Below are positions 7,209-12,582 of a stretch of DNA of 12,901 bases, in pieces (the stretch's first letter is position 1; each line of letters starts with the position of its first letter). The notes under the pieces are model-generated. The model ran no database searches. It saw only the letters and a list, made by a program, of their open reading frames with translations, and had not been told where the DNA came from. The stretch spans positions 1 to 12,901 of the forward strand of contig DXUR01000046.1 of NCBI GenBank assembly GCA_019417795.1. The letters are read 5' to 3'. Position numbers and translations under genes: made by a program. The DNA comes from Clostridiales bacterium (GTDB lineage: Bacteria; Bacillota_A; Clostridia; Oscillospirales; Oscillospiraceae).

Positions 7209-7237
7209 ATTTTAACATAAAAAAGCGGCGCTGTAAA
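7209..7237 (-). promoter_or_regulatory. Sigma-A promoter of trmB
   Basis: On the minus strand, TTTACA (7237-7232) and TAAAAT (7214-7209) have 17-base spacing. The -10 is one base from consensus and is preceded by TATGT, close to an extended -10. The trmB start codon is 33 bases downstream. The ATG at 7205 would sit at or before the expected transcription start, which further supports the start at 7175. Confidence 0.75.
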
Positions 7238-7345
7238 CGGAAGTCTGAAAATGTTAATGAATTAACGTTAGATATTTAACGGAATGCGTTTTGGAGCGGT
7301 CAAACCGTTGCGCTGCAATGCTTCTACAGAATGTAGAATATGCAA

Positions 7346-7409
7346 GAATACTGATTTTACACCAATCTTACACCAATATAGGAGAGCTCAATACAGTCAG
7401 TCAGTATTC
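7346..7409. repeat. Inverted repeat enclosing a tandem 11-base repeat
   Basis: GAATACTGA (7346-7354) is mirrored by TCAGTATTC (7401-7409); the flanking bases A7345 and T7410 extend the arms to 10. Between them TTACACCAAT occurs twice with an 11-base period (7357-7366 and 7368-7377), and GTCAGTCAGT lies against the right arm. The surrounding 271-base gap between trmB and parA is more A/T-rich than the core genes. It also contains the perfect palindrome GTTAATGAATTAAC (7253-7266). It may be the edge of a mobile element, a recombinase site or a ParB-type site. No function can be shown from sequence. Confidence 0.45.
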
Positions 7410-7476
7410 TCCCTTCATATCTCTATAAAAATGATGTCGCGGCTACAAAATTTTATGACTATTAGGAGTAATATAT

Positions 7477-7902
7477 ATGAGGGAAAACACTGTAATATCT
7501 ATCACCAACTCTAAGGGTGGTGTTGGTAAGACTACAACAGCACTGAATCTTGCTGCTGCTCTTGCAAACGAAAACAAAAAGGTCCTGCTGATCGACAATG
7601 ACCCGCAGGGTAATCTTGCGGCAGTGCTTGGCTATACGCCGGGTGAACAGATAAATACGCTGGCGAAACTGCTGCTTGTTCAAATCGACTCGCCGGAAGA
7701 CCTGGAACTGCATCTTCCCCGTGCCGTGATACATACAGAGACTGGCATTGACCTGATCCCAGCTAATAAGCGGCTGGCAGATGCCGCTGCCCGCTTACAG
7801 GTTATGCAGCTCTCGCAGTACAACACAGCGGGGGAGGCAGAAACGCTCTGCGAAGAGGTGATGGACAAGCTGTTGGACGCTCTCCGAGAGCAATACGACT
7901 AC
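7477..7902 (+). pseudogene. parA: ParA-type ATPase of an integrative element, truncated
   Basis: ParA/Soj ATPases partition plasmids and integrative elements. This one starts [15 protein letters not shown], with the deviant Walker [10 protein letters not shown] at about residues 13-21 and [10 protein letters not shown] (Walker A') at about 38-47. [20 protein letters not shown] segment follows, as in ParA proteins of Tn1549-like and related Firmicutes elements. Homology stops at YDY (about residue 142), where the family continues with a hydrophobic Walker B strand (IDC-type) and a further 110 or so residues. Instead the frame runs through unrelated residues to a stop at 7987-7989. It keeps a good RBS (TAGGAGT, 7462-7468) and ATG, but lacks Walker B and the C-terminal domain. 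ATPase cycling and partition function are therefore very unlikely. It is a remnant of a mobile element. Confidence 0.82.
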
Positions 7903-8066
7903 TGCGGCAGGTCGCCGACACACAGAGCGTATATGATCTCCCTGACATACAGGGCATTGCGCCGGAGGATATTGGACTTGTGGAAATGACATGCTCCGAA
8001 ATTATCGGTGGGGATGATCCGGAGCTGGAGGAACTGGACGATCCCACTCGGATACCGCCGGGCCGA
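7903..8066 (+). pseudogene. Unrecognised coding fragment fused out of frame to parA
   Basis: Immediately after the ParA homology ends, a different frame (codons phased on GTC at 7911) reads like real protein. It starts [16 protein letters not shown] and continues through SEIIGGDDPELEELDDP, which is acidic and free of stops until 8106. The parA frame over the same bases reads as nonsense. It has no start or RBS of its own, and I do not recognise the family. It looks like the C-terminal part of another mobile-element protein joined to parA by a deletion. Its right edge meets the tfoX stub coded on the other strand near 8066-8070. Confidence 0.45.
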
Positions 8067-8068
8067 GG

Positions 8069-8131
8069 CATATCGTCCAAATCGGATAGCTGTTCCAGAA
8101 TGAAATGAAGATACTCTTTACTGGATGCCAT
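8069..8131 (-). pseudogene. TfoX-family N-terminal stub, truncated
   Basis: From ATG at 8131 the minus strand encodes MASSKEYLHFILEQLSDLDD, the typical beginning of small TfoX N-terminal-domain proteins of Clostridia (usually about 100-120 residues). After about 21 residues the similarity stops. The frame then runs on as a serine-rich antisense of the neighbouring fragment, so the gene is broken at the same junction that ends the mobile-element fragment. The start overlaps the end of the DUF3795 gene by 14 bases, which is how an intact coupled pair would look. The family call rests on recall of the conserved start. Confidence 0.65.
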
Positions 8132-8390
8132 TATTGTTACACCATTTTTGGCATTGCTCGATTCTTGCGCCGTTATCGCTTTGCTCCATGTCGTAAGCAA
8201 AAGTATGTAATAAAGGACAAACGAAGTCATCGCATTCGCCGCAATGCTGCAAGCCTTTCTTTTCACAGCATGATTTCACGGGACAGCTATCCGCCCAGAA
8301 GGGTTTGTCCATATTCACACACCCTTTGCAGCCCATCGATTCCCGAAAGTTGCAATCACTGCACCGAAGCCCACATCTTGACTCGATCAT
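8118..8390 (-). CDS. DUF3795-type cysteine-rich protein
   Basis: This small 90-residue protein has at least 12 cysteines, many in CxxC-like pairs: CGLRCSDC near the start, CKGC, CPVKSCC, CGECDDFVC and a late C..WC. The MIESRCGLRC start and spacing fit the DUF3795 family, which probably binds a metal or iron-sulfur centre. The biochemical role is not established. It has a good AGGAGG site 9 bases before the ATG and starts 17 bases after the GNAT stop, so the two are in one operon. It overlaps the start of the broken tfoX, its usual partner in such loci. It appears intact. Confidence 0.8.
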   Translation of the reverse strand: MIESRCGLRCSDCNFRESMGCKGCVNMDKPFWADSCPVKSCCEKKGLQHCGECDDFVCPLLHTFAYDMEQSDNGARIEQCQKWCNNNGIQ

Positions 8391-8407
8391 ACTCAGATTC
8401 CTCCTGC

Positions 8408-9034
8408 TCAGAACAGCTGTCCCGGCAGCTTTAGCTTTTCCTTCTTCGGGAAGGTCGCTTCAAACTGTTCAAATGCTTCCGGATTCTTCTCGCAAACAAA
8501 ATATCCCTCAGGGTCTTTATAAGTGCCGGAGATGCCGTCCAAAAAGCCGGGCGTCAGCTCCTTGATGAGAAAATAATCCGCCTCCGGATCATCGGCATAG
8601 CGCACGCCCTTGGTTTTTGCCGGAACGAAACCGGACTTGCCGTAAAAGTCAATATTGCCGGTGATGGCAAGCGCACCCGCGCCCATTTCCTTTGCTTTTT
8701 CCATGGAATAGTCCAGCAGTTGCTTCCCGTAGCCCTGCCGCTTGTATGCGGGCGCAATGCCAAGGGGACCGAAGGTCATGATCGGCACCTTTCTTCCGTC
8801 ATCGCAGTCGATTTCCGACCGCACATAGATGACCTGCCCAATCAGCTCACCGTCCAGCTCCATGACGAAGTCCAGCTCCGGCACAAAAGCCGGGTCATCC
8901 CGATAGCGGTGCAGCACATAGTGCTCCATGCAGCCGGGGCGGTAGACATTCCAGAAGGACTCGCGGGTCAGATTCTCAACGGCTCTGTAATCGTCTTTCG
9001 TTTCCAGACGAATGGTAATCTTCTTTTCTGACAT
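8408..9034 (-). CDS. GNAT-family N-acetyltransferase
   Basis: The 208-residue cytosolic protein has a GNAT fold. Residues 5-75 carry the N-terminal strands and helices (ITIRLETKDDYRAVENL). Motif A with the acetyl-CoA pyrophosphate loop is at about 89-106 (GPLGIAPAYKRQGYGKQL), and motif B follows near NIDFYGKSGFV. It resembles the YhbS-like group, for which the substrate is generally unknown. The extra C-terminal part after about residue 150 (YFLIKELTPGFL) is typical of that group. AAGGAGA before the start overlaps the stop codon of the ClpP-tail remnant. It is in an operon with the DUF3795 gene downstream. Acetylation of a small molecule such as an amine or antibiotic is possible, but nothing here points to one. 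Confidence 0.88.
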   Translation of the reverse strand: MSEKKITIRLETKDDYRAVENLTRESFWNVYRPGCMEHYVLHRYRDDPAFVPELDFVMELDGELIGQVIYVRSEIDCDDGRKVPIMTFGPLGIAPAYKRQGYGKQLLDYSMEKAKEMGAGALAITGNIDFYGKSGFVPAKTKGVRYADDPEADYFLIKELTPGFLDGISGTYKDPEGYFVCEKNPEAFEQFEATFPKKEKLKLPGQLF

Positions 9035-9045
9035 GGTGTTTCTCC

Positions 9046-9105
9046 TTATCTCTTGTCAATAATTTTGTCAATCAGCCCATAAGCGAGGGCTTCTTCTGCC
9101 GACAT
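9046..9105 (-). pseudogene. C-terminal tail remnant of a ClpP-like protease
   Basis: The 19 codons before the stop at 9046-9048 read MSAEEALAYGLIDKIIDKR, which closely matches the last segment of ClpP (MSAEEAxxYGLID). The rest of the roughly 190-residue protease, including the Ser-His-Asp active site, is absent. Upstream in this frame the sequence no longer fits ClpP. In another frame an RBS (GGGAGG, 9143-9148) and ATG (9134) begin a 20-codon ORF, MELQELHSYI onward, that overlaps the remnant. This may be the 5' stub of a different gene joined here. It lies between the hydrolase and GNAT genes and its stop provides bases of the GNAT ribosome binding site. Confidence 0.5.
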
Positions 9106-9192
9106 ATGTATGAGTGCAGTTCCTGAAGCTCCATTCCCGCTGCCTCCCGCTTACTTTTATTCTTGTTTCATCGTTCACGCCGTTAAGTATCA

Positions 9193-9810
9193 TCAGCCGC
9201 AGACATCGTTCAAGCTGCGCTCTCTGATCCATTTGTCCAGAAACTGCATCTGTTCGTCGGTATGGAACCAATGCTCGCCACCGGGTATGACGGTCAGATC
9301 AGCATGGTGCAGTTTGGCAAATGCAGATACCGTTTCAATGGATGTCAGGTTGTCATGCTCGCCGTAGAGAATACAGGTAGGGACATTCCAGATAATCGGG
9401 TGCTTGCGCACATAGCAAAGATACTCCCATGACAGCGTTTCTCCGAAATTCGTGGCGATTTCCCTTTTCTCGGCAAGCTCCTGTTTGGTTACATTCGACC
9501 ATTGCATCATATTGCAAATCAAGTTTTCCATATCCACAATCGGAGAGATGAAATAAGCCCGGTCAACCAGTGTTTCATCCAGCGAGGACAGCGCAAAGAA
9601 AGCTCCGATGCTGTTGGCAACCAAGGTGAGGTGCTCACACCGGCCTCTCTGCTCGGTAAAAAACGCAAGAAACTCTTTCTTTGCTTCCCAAGGTGTTTGG
9701 GAATGGTAATCAAACCCAATTACTTCGTCCTTCGGAAATAGCGATTTATAGTGCTCGGCTTCCTGCGCCGAGCCGCCCTTTCCATGAACATATACTATTA
9801 AATCTTTCAT
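9193..9810 (-). CDS. Alpha/beta-hydrolase
   Basis: The 205-residue protein has a complete serine-hydrolase layout. An oxyanion-hole-type HGKGGS is at residues 9-14. The nucleophile elbow ANSIG has Ser67, an Asp candidate is D153 in YGEHDNLT, and the catalytic His candidate is H180 in GGEHWFH. The spacing fits a small alpha/beta hydrolase with a short cap from about 95 to 130. No signal peptide is present, so it should act in the cytosol. The substrate is unknown; an ester or a thioester is possible. It starts with ATG at 9810 after a GAGGATAAA site. It follows the membrane-protein gene by 66 bases and precedes the ClpP remnant, all on the same strand, so it is probably in the flavodoxin cassette. 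Confidence 0.87.
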   Translation of the reverse strand: MKDLIVYVHGKGGSAQEAEHYKSLFPKDEVIGFDYHSQTPWEAKKEFLAFFTEQRGRCEHLTLVANSIGAFFALSSLDETLVDRAYFISPIVDMENLICNMMQWSNVTKQELAEKREIATNFGETLSWEYLCYVRKHPIIWNVPTCILYGEHDNLTSIETVSAFAKLHHADLTVIPGGEHWFHTDEQMQFLDKWIRERSLNDVCG

Positions 9811-9876
9811 TTTATCCTCATGGACCCTTTCTCAAAACAGCGGAATCTCGCCGTCAAAATGTGCTGCCTTTTCCCT

Positions 9877-10287
9877 TCAGAGAATGATTCGTGCGATCTC
9901 CATCGTCACGATTTTCAGTACAGCGCCGCCCGACATCACATAGAACCAAACCTCGCGCGCGTGCTGCGTTTTGGCAATCGGCGTGGCAATGGCGGCAATG
10001 ATAATCAGCAGCGCACCGACACAGCCGATGATGGTGGGAATGCTGACCAGTGGAAACAGTCCCGGTGCGCAGCTTCCGTCAATGGCATTCTGAATCGTTT
10101 TATATAACCCGTCCCGCGCCGCCGCAAAGCAGCAGACCACAAGTCCAAAAACAAGCAGAAGCACACTTCTGCGTCCCCAATACTGAATAACTGCGCGGCC
10201 CCAAACCGACCAGCCGATAAAGCCCAGCAGGGCAAGGATCATCAAAGTTGTCGTCGTAGCAACGGCATTTCCAAAATAGAGTTTCAT
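9877..10287 (-). CDS. Small four-helix membrane protein
   Basis: The 136-residue protein is of no family I recognise. Four hydrophobic segments are visible, at about residues 6-30, 38-54, 78-103 and 115-135. Short polar loops connect them; one contains RDGLYKTIQNAIDG between helices 2 and 3. There is no clear catalytic motif. A cysteine pair (CC) lies in helix 2, and the second long loop contains one more Cys. The start at 10287 (MKLYFGNA) was preferred to the upstream ATG at 10329, which lies inside the preceding gene; an AGAGGTG site is about 8 bases before 10287. It starts 14 bases after the DUF6487-type gene and is clearly co-transcribed with it. It could be a membrane anchor or partner for the flavodoxin, but that is inference only. 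Confidence 0.8.
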   Translation of the reverse strand: MKLYFGNAVATTTTLMILALLGFIGWSVWGRAVIQYWGRRSVLLLVFGLVVCCFAAARDGLYKTIQNAIDGSCAPGLFPLVSIPTIIGCVGALLIIIAAIATPIAKTQHAREVWFYVMSGGAVLKIVTMEIARIIL

Positions 10288-10301
10288 TCTCACTGCACCT
10301 C

Positions 10302-10523
10302 TCAATACTGGATCATGATCGTTCTGCACGCATCACAGCAGCAGGCTTCCACGCTGGTACGACCGCCGACCTTCAACCCGGTGAGTTTTACAAATCCCTC
10401 CGTGTTTTTGGCGTTTTCCAAGGCACTCGGCACTTCGTTTGCAAAGCTGAACGCGCCATCCTTACTGCTGAACAGATAGCCGTTTCTCATTTCTTTTCCG
10501 CATTTCGGACACATCATCATCAT
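10302..10523 (-). CDS. DUF6487/PF20097-type zinc-ribbon protein
   Basis: The product is up to 73 residues. Near its start is CPKCGKEMRNGYLFSSKDGA, as in the small 'CPxCGxEMxxGY' zinc-ribbon proteins (PF20097, DUF6487). A second cysteine cluster, CCCDAC, lies near the C-terminus and could complete a Zn(Cys)4 site. The function of the family is not established. There are four consecutive Met codons at the start. GGGAGG lies only 2 bases before the first ATG, so translation more likely begins at the third or fourth ATG (10517 or 10514), 8 or 11 bases away. It starts 12 bases after the flavodoxin stop and 14 bases before the membrane-protein start, within one operon. Confidence 0.8.
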   Translation of the reverse strand: MMMMCPKCGKEMRNGYLFSSKDGAFSFANEVPSALENAKNTEGFVKLTGLKVGGRTSVEACCCDACRTIMIQY

Positions 10524-10535
10524 TCCCTCCCATTC

Positions 10536-11042
10536 TTATCGCTGTGTATTGTACCAATCGAGAACAGCGCTTAGATTTTCCGCATTGACCCGCTCACCGC
10601 CATGGAGCATCATATCCAGCATATCGTCCTCATCCGGCGTGCGGTCTTTCTTTTCGGCAAGAGCTTTGCCCGCCGTTTTGACCATGATCTCCATCATGGG
10701 GCGGTAAACACCGTGCAGTTTTTTGACATCAAAGTTCCCTTGCAGGGTGAACAGCGGAATGTCAACAGAGATCCCCGACTTTTTCCGCACGCTGTCCGTT
10801 TGTGTCCCGGTTTGCCCCATGCCGACACCGCAGACGGCGCGTACCCGGTAACGCTTTGCGGCCTCGGCATAGCCCTTGACAGAGCCTGCCATGATCCAGC
10901 CAAGGTAAATAACCTCCGCTCCAGCAAAGACCCGTTTCTTCGCTTCTGCAAGGGAATACACAGGAAGTCCGGTTTTCTGCGCCAGCAACTTAGCATAATG
11001 CTCTGTGCTGCCGGTATTGGTGGTGTAAATAATTGCGTTCAT
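10536..11042 (-). CDS. Flavodoxin-domain protein
   Basis: The 168-residue protein begins MNAIIYTTNTGSTEHYAKLLA. The FMN phosphate-binding loop TNTGSTE is at residues 8-14, and an AEVIYLGWIMAGSVKGY segment follows at about 42-58, as in the Flavodoxin_5/HemG-like group. That group includes protoporphyrinogen oxidases and quinone- or radical-enzyme-linked flavodoxins. The C-terminal half (FDVKKLHGVYRPMMEIMVKT, then DEDDMLDMMLHGGERV) is typical of the clostridial members. It should bind FMN and carry or accept electrons in the cytosol; the partner is unknown. A GAGAGG site precedes the ATG. It lies 64 bases beyond the terminator of the TetR-KTR unit and heads the cassette. No consensus promoter was found between them, so it may depend on read-through. 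Confidence 0.86.
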   Translation of the reverse strand: MNAIIYTTNTGSTEHYAKLLAQKTGLPVYSLAEAKKRVFAGAEVIYLGWIMAGSVKGYAEAAKRYRVRAVCGVGMGQTGTQTDSVRKKSGISVDIPLFTLQGNFDVKKLHGVYRPMMEIMVKTAGKALAEKKDRTPDEDDMLDMMLHGGERVNAENLSAVLDWYNTQR

Positions 11043-11057
11043 AGAAACATTCCTCTC

Positions 11058-11107
11058 AAAAAAGTGAGACGCAGCACATGATCGGCTTTGCGATCAGCAC
11101 TGCGTCT
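11058..11107 (-). terminator. Hairpin terminator between the KTR gene and flavodoxin gene
   Basis: Read on the minus strand, AGACGCAG (11107-11100) pairs with CTGCGTCT (11074-11067). An inner TGATCG/CGATCA stem continues it past a few unpaired bases. CAC and six Ts (11063-11058) follow. The stem base overlaps the KTR stop codon. It should stop most TetR-KTR transcripts before the flavodoxin gene, or act as a partial terminator that sets the ratio of the two parts. Confidence 0.78.
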
Positions 11108-11289
11108 TAGCGTCTGGCTTCTTTCGTCTCAATCGTGAAATTCTTTGCGTTGATGATGCTTTCGTGTCTGCACTTTGGGCAGAACAAAGGAAAGTCTTTC
11201 AACTCAGTTTCCCGAAATATTTGCAGCCGCGTTTTCGAGCCGCACCAAGGGCATAAAACCCACTGTTTTTTCTCTTCATGTTCCTTCAT
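11107..11289 (-). CDS. Cysteine-rich KTR-domain protein
   Basis: The 60-residue protein has two CxxC pairs: CPWCGSKTR near residue 13 and CPKC near residue 37. With the KTR motif and the closing NAKNFTIE, it fits the Cys_rich_KTR family (PF14205), small zinc-ribbon proteins common on conjugative and integrative elements of Firmicutes. The function is not established. Its ATG overlaps the TetR stop by four bases (ATGA, 11286-11289), so translation is coupled to the regulator. This makes it a likely partner or by-product of the TetR unit. A terminator starts at its stop codon. Intact. Confidence 0.86.
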   Translation of the reverse strand: MKEHEEKKQWVLCPWCGSKTRLQIFRETELKDFPLFCPKCRHESIINAKNFTIETKEARR

Positions 11290-11915
11290 ATCGTCTCCCT
11301 GTCCTTTCTGTAACAGGATTCGACCTTGGCAATGAATCGCTCAATATGCGCATCCAGCAAAGGAGCAACGGAATCTTTATCCTGCGCACCGTCGTAGACG
11401 CTGTAGAGTAGGTACATTGGCCCATAGAATTCCAGCGCCAGCTGCATGGCGGCTTCGTCAGTATCTGTCAGCTTACGAAAAATTGCCGCCATGTACTCCA
11501 GAGGCCCACCCGCCAAGTAGTCGTGATGGAGCTGCGCCAGCTTGGGATCACGGTATTGCTCCAGTGTCAGCATCTTACGGAAATTAGAGGAAAACGGTTC
11601 CTTCGTCCAATGGTCGAACTGCGCCATGCTGTATGCGCGGATCTTTTGAATCGGCGTGTTCAGATACGCCTCCGCGAAGCCGTCTGGCTCTGTCTCCGGC
11701 ATTTCATAGCTTTCCGCACGTTCATAGTCCATCTCATTCATGTGTTCTACAATCCTGTCCAAAATCTCCTGTTTGCTGGTATAGTGCTTATACAGGGCGG
11801 CTTTTGTGAATCCTAACTGCTGGGCAATATCATTCATAGATGTCCCAAGGTAGCCGTTCTGCGCAAACAATTCCAGCGCTGTTTCCAAAATTTGTTCTTT
11901 CGTATCTCCAGCCAT
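11286..11915 (-). CDS. TetR/AcrR-family transcriptional regulator
   Basis: The 209-residue repressor has an N-terminal helix-turn-helix at about residues 8-52 (EQILETALELFAQNGY, then SMNDIAQQLGFTKAALYKHY). The TSKQEILDRIVEHM helix and a larger ligand-binding and dimerisation domain of about 150 residues follow. The KAALYKHY recognition helix is a classic TetR feature. The start ATG at 11915 follows GGGAGGAAT. It has a consensus promoter covered by a long inverted repeat, so it almost certainly represses itself. The natural wider target is the co-oriented KTR and flavodoxin cassette. The ligand is unknown. The KTR start overlaps its stop. Full length and intact. Confidence 0.93.
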   Translation of the reverse strand: MAGDTKEQILETALELFAQNGYLGTSMNDIAQQLGFTKAALYKHYTSKQEILDRIVEHMNEMDYERAESYEMPETEPDGFAEAYLNTPIQKIRAYSMAQFDHWTKEPFSSNFRKMLTLEQYRDPKLAQLHHDYLAGGPLEYMAAIFRKLTDTDEAAMQLALEFYGPMYLLYSVYDGAQDKDSVAPLLDAHIERFIAKVESCYRKDRETI

Positions 11916-11928
11916 AATATTCCTCCCT

Positions 11929-11982
11929 GACAGGTAACCACTCGGTAACTTCTATTATAGTTACCGAGTGGTTACTTGTCAA
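11929..11982 (-). promoter_or_regulatory. Autoregulated promoter and operator of the TetR gene
   Basis: On the minus strand, a perfect TTGACA (11982-11977) and a perfect TATAAT (11959-11954) are separated by 17 bases. The whole promoter lies within an inverted repeat of 16-base perfect arms (11934-11949 and 11960-11975), 10 bases apart. GACA/TGTC outer bases at 11929-11932 and 11977-11980 add to it. Within each arm the 5-base box GTAAC (or GTTAC) occurs twice, 11 bases apart, one helical turn. That could hold two TetR dimers side by side, as known for QacR. Binding would block RNA polymerase directly. Confidence 0.88.
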
Positions 11983-12106
11983 GACCTGGTTGAATTTTTT
12001 GAATCACAGCGCACAACAAGCGCCAGCGAAAGGATTGAAGTGACACAGTGAGATGTGCCGCACCGAAAATCGCAGCACAGCGCCATGTTGATCTGTCCGT
12101 TGTCCT
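11983..12106. other. Unexplained stretch between TetR operator and LuxR stub
   Basis: No gene is supported here. On the plus strand, one frame reads DLVEFFESQRTTSASERIEV to a stop at about 12048. On the minus strand, the frame following the LuxR break reads QVKDNGQINMALC onward to a stop near 11979. Neither has a start signal or a family I can name. One of them may be a remnant of the sequence that replaced the rest of the LuxR-type gene. Confidence 0.3.
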
Positions 12107-12223
12107 TCACCTGCCCATGGGCGCTACCACCGTGGTCATGGCGCAGCGGGAGATGGGCCGCAGGCTCTCCTGCAGTCGCTCGGATATGTAAATGGTATTC
12201 AGATTCCATTTCGGTTTCGGCAT
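12107..12223 (-). pseudogene. 5' stub of a MalT/LuxR-type ATPase regulator
   Basis: From ATG at 12223 the frame encodes MPKPKWNLNTIYISERLQ, and soon after RPISRCAMTTVVAPMG. As I recall it, this is the N-terminus of large MalT-like LuxR regulators of gut Clostridia, in which PMG is followed by YGKTTAV, the Walker A motif. Here PMG is followed by Arg and a stop at 12107-12109, so only about 37 residues of an 800-residue-class protein survive, with no ATPase or DNA-binding domain. A consensus promoter and a G-rich RBS-like GGGGGG remain upstream. It cannot function as a regulator. Confidence 0.68.
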
Positions 12224-12286
12224 GGTCCCGCCCCCCGATGCGCTTCAACAGATTCCTTTGTCTATAACGGTTTCGGCTTGTATGTA

Positions 12287-12315
12287 ATTATACCGGTTTT
12301 ATCCGCAAGTGTAAA
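12287..12315 (-). promoter_or_regulatory. Promoter still attached to the LuxR stub
   Basis: On the minus strand, TTTACA (12315-12310) and a perfect TATAAT (12292-12287) are separated by 17 bases. About 63 bases lie between the -10 and the stub's ATG. It probably still drives transcription into the remnant, toward the TetR promoter. Confidence 0.72.
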
Positions 12316-12436
12316 CTGAATGAAACCCACTTTTCGAGCATTCTATTGAAAAGAGGGTGCCTTCTTGCTACAGCGCGGATGCTGTGGCGAATCTGCCATT
12401 TCCTCGCCCCTGCGGGGCAGCCGGAAATGATGCACA

Positions 12437-12496
12437 AAAACTTCATGCACCGGCATTTGCGCATTTTCGTGGTGCGGTATTCATGCATGAAGTTTT
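12437..12496. repeat. Thirteen-base inverted repeat able to form a long hairpin
   Basis: AAAACTTCATGCA (12437-12449) and TGCATGAAGTTTT (12484-12496) are perfect complements around a 34-base loop. GGAAATGATGCAC just to the left repeats part of the motif. A small GCCCC/GGGGC hairpin lies nearby (about 12405-12417). No gene is supported between 12316 and 12510. The hairpin has the look of a dispersed palindromic repeat or a miniature mobile element end, but its identity cannot be told from one copy. Confidence 0.5.
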
Positions 12497-12510
12497 ATGC
12501 CTTAAATCTC

Positions 12511-12544
12511 TTGCAAAACAGAAAGAGTCATGATATAACATGAC
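12511..12544 (+). promoter_or_regulatory. Promoter with palindromic operator for the second TetR gene
   Basis: TTGCAA (12511-12516) and TATAAC (12534-12539) have 17-base spacing. The palindrome GTCATG (12527-12532) with CATGAC (12539-12544) surrounds the -10 box, and a further GGTCAT occurs at 12560-12565. This is a likely autorepression site for the TetR-family gene that starts 44 bases beyond the -10. Confidence 0.6.
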
Positions 12545-12582
12545 CAGAAAAACCAAAACGGTCATTTGGAGGATGAACGAGC

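Noticed and set aside
6585..7220. 211-codon plus-strand open frame
   Set aside because: Antisense to trmB, whose catalytic motifs, promoter and terminator are all clear.
7346..7409. CRISPR-like array from the TTACACCAAT repeats
   Set aside because: Only two copies with an 11-base period and no spacers of suitable length; not a CRISPR.
7284..7514. 76-codon plus-strand frame containing FTPILHQY, considered as an integrase tail
   Set aside because: It has no RBS, overlaps the parA start in another frame, and the resemblance to integrase C-termini is too short to support a call.
7802..8266. 154-codon minus-strand frame around the tfoX start
   Set aside because: Only about 21 residues from 8131 look like TfoX. 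The upstream part is a shadow of the DUF3795 gene and the Ser-rich downstream part is antisense to the mobile-element fragments.
9072..9134. 20-codon minus-strand ORF (MELQELHSYI start) with good RBS
   Set aside because: It overlaps the ClpP remnant in another frame and is too short to judge. It is mentioned with the remnant but not called as a gene.
12055..12267. 70-codon plus-strand frame
   Set aside because: Antisense to the LuxR stub, no RBS, no recognisable protein.
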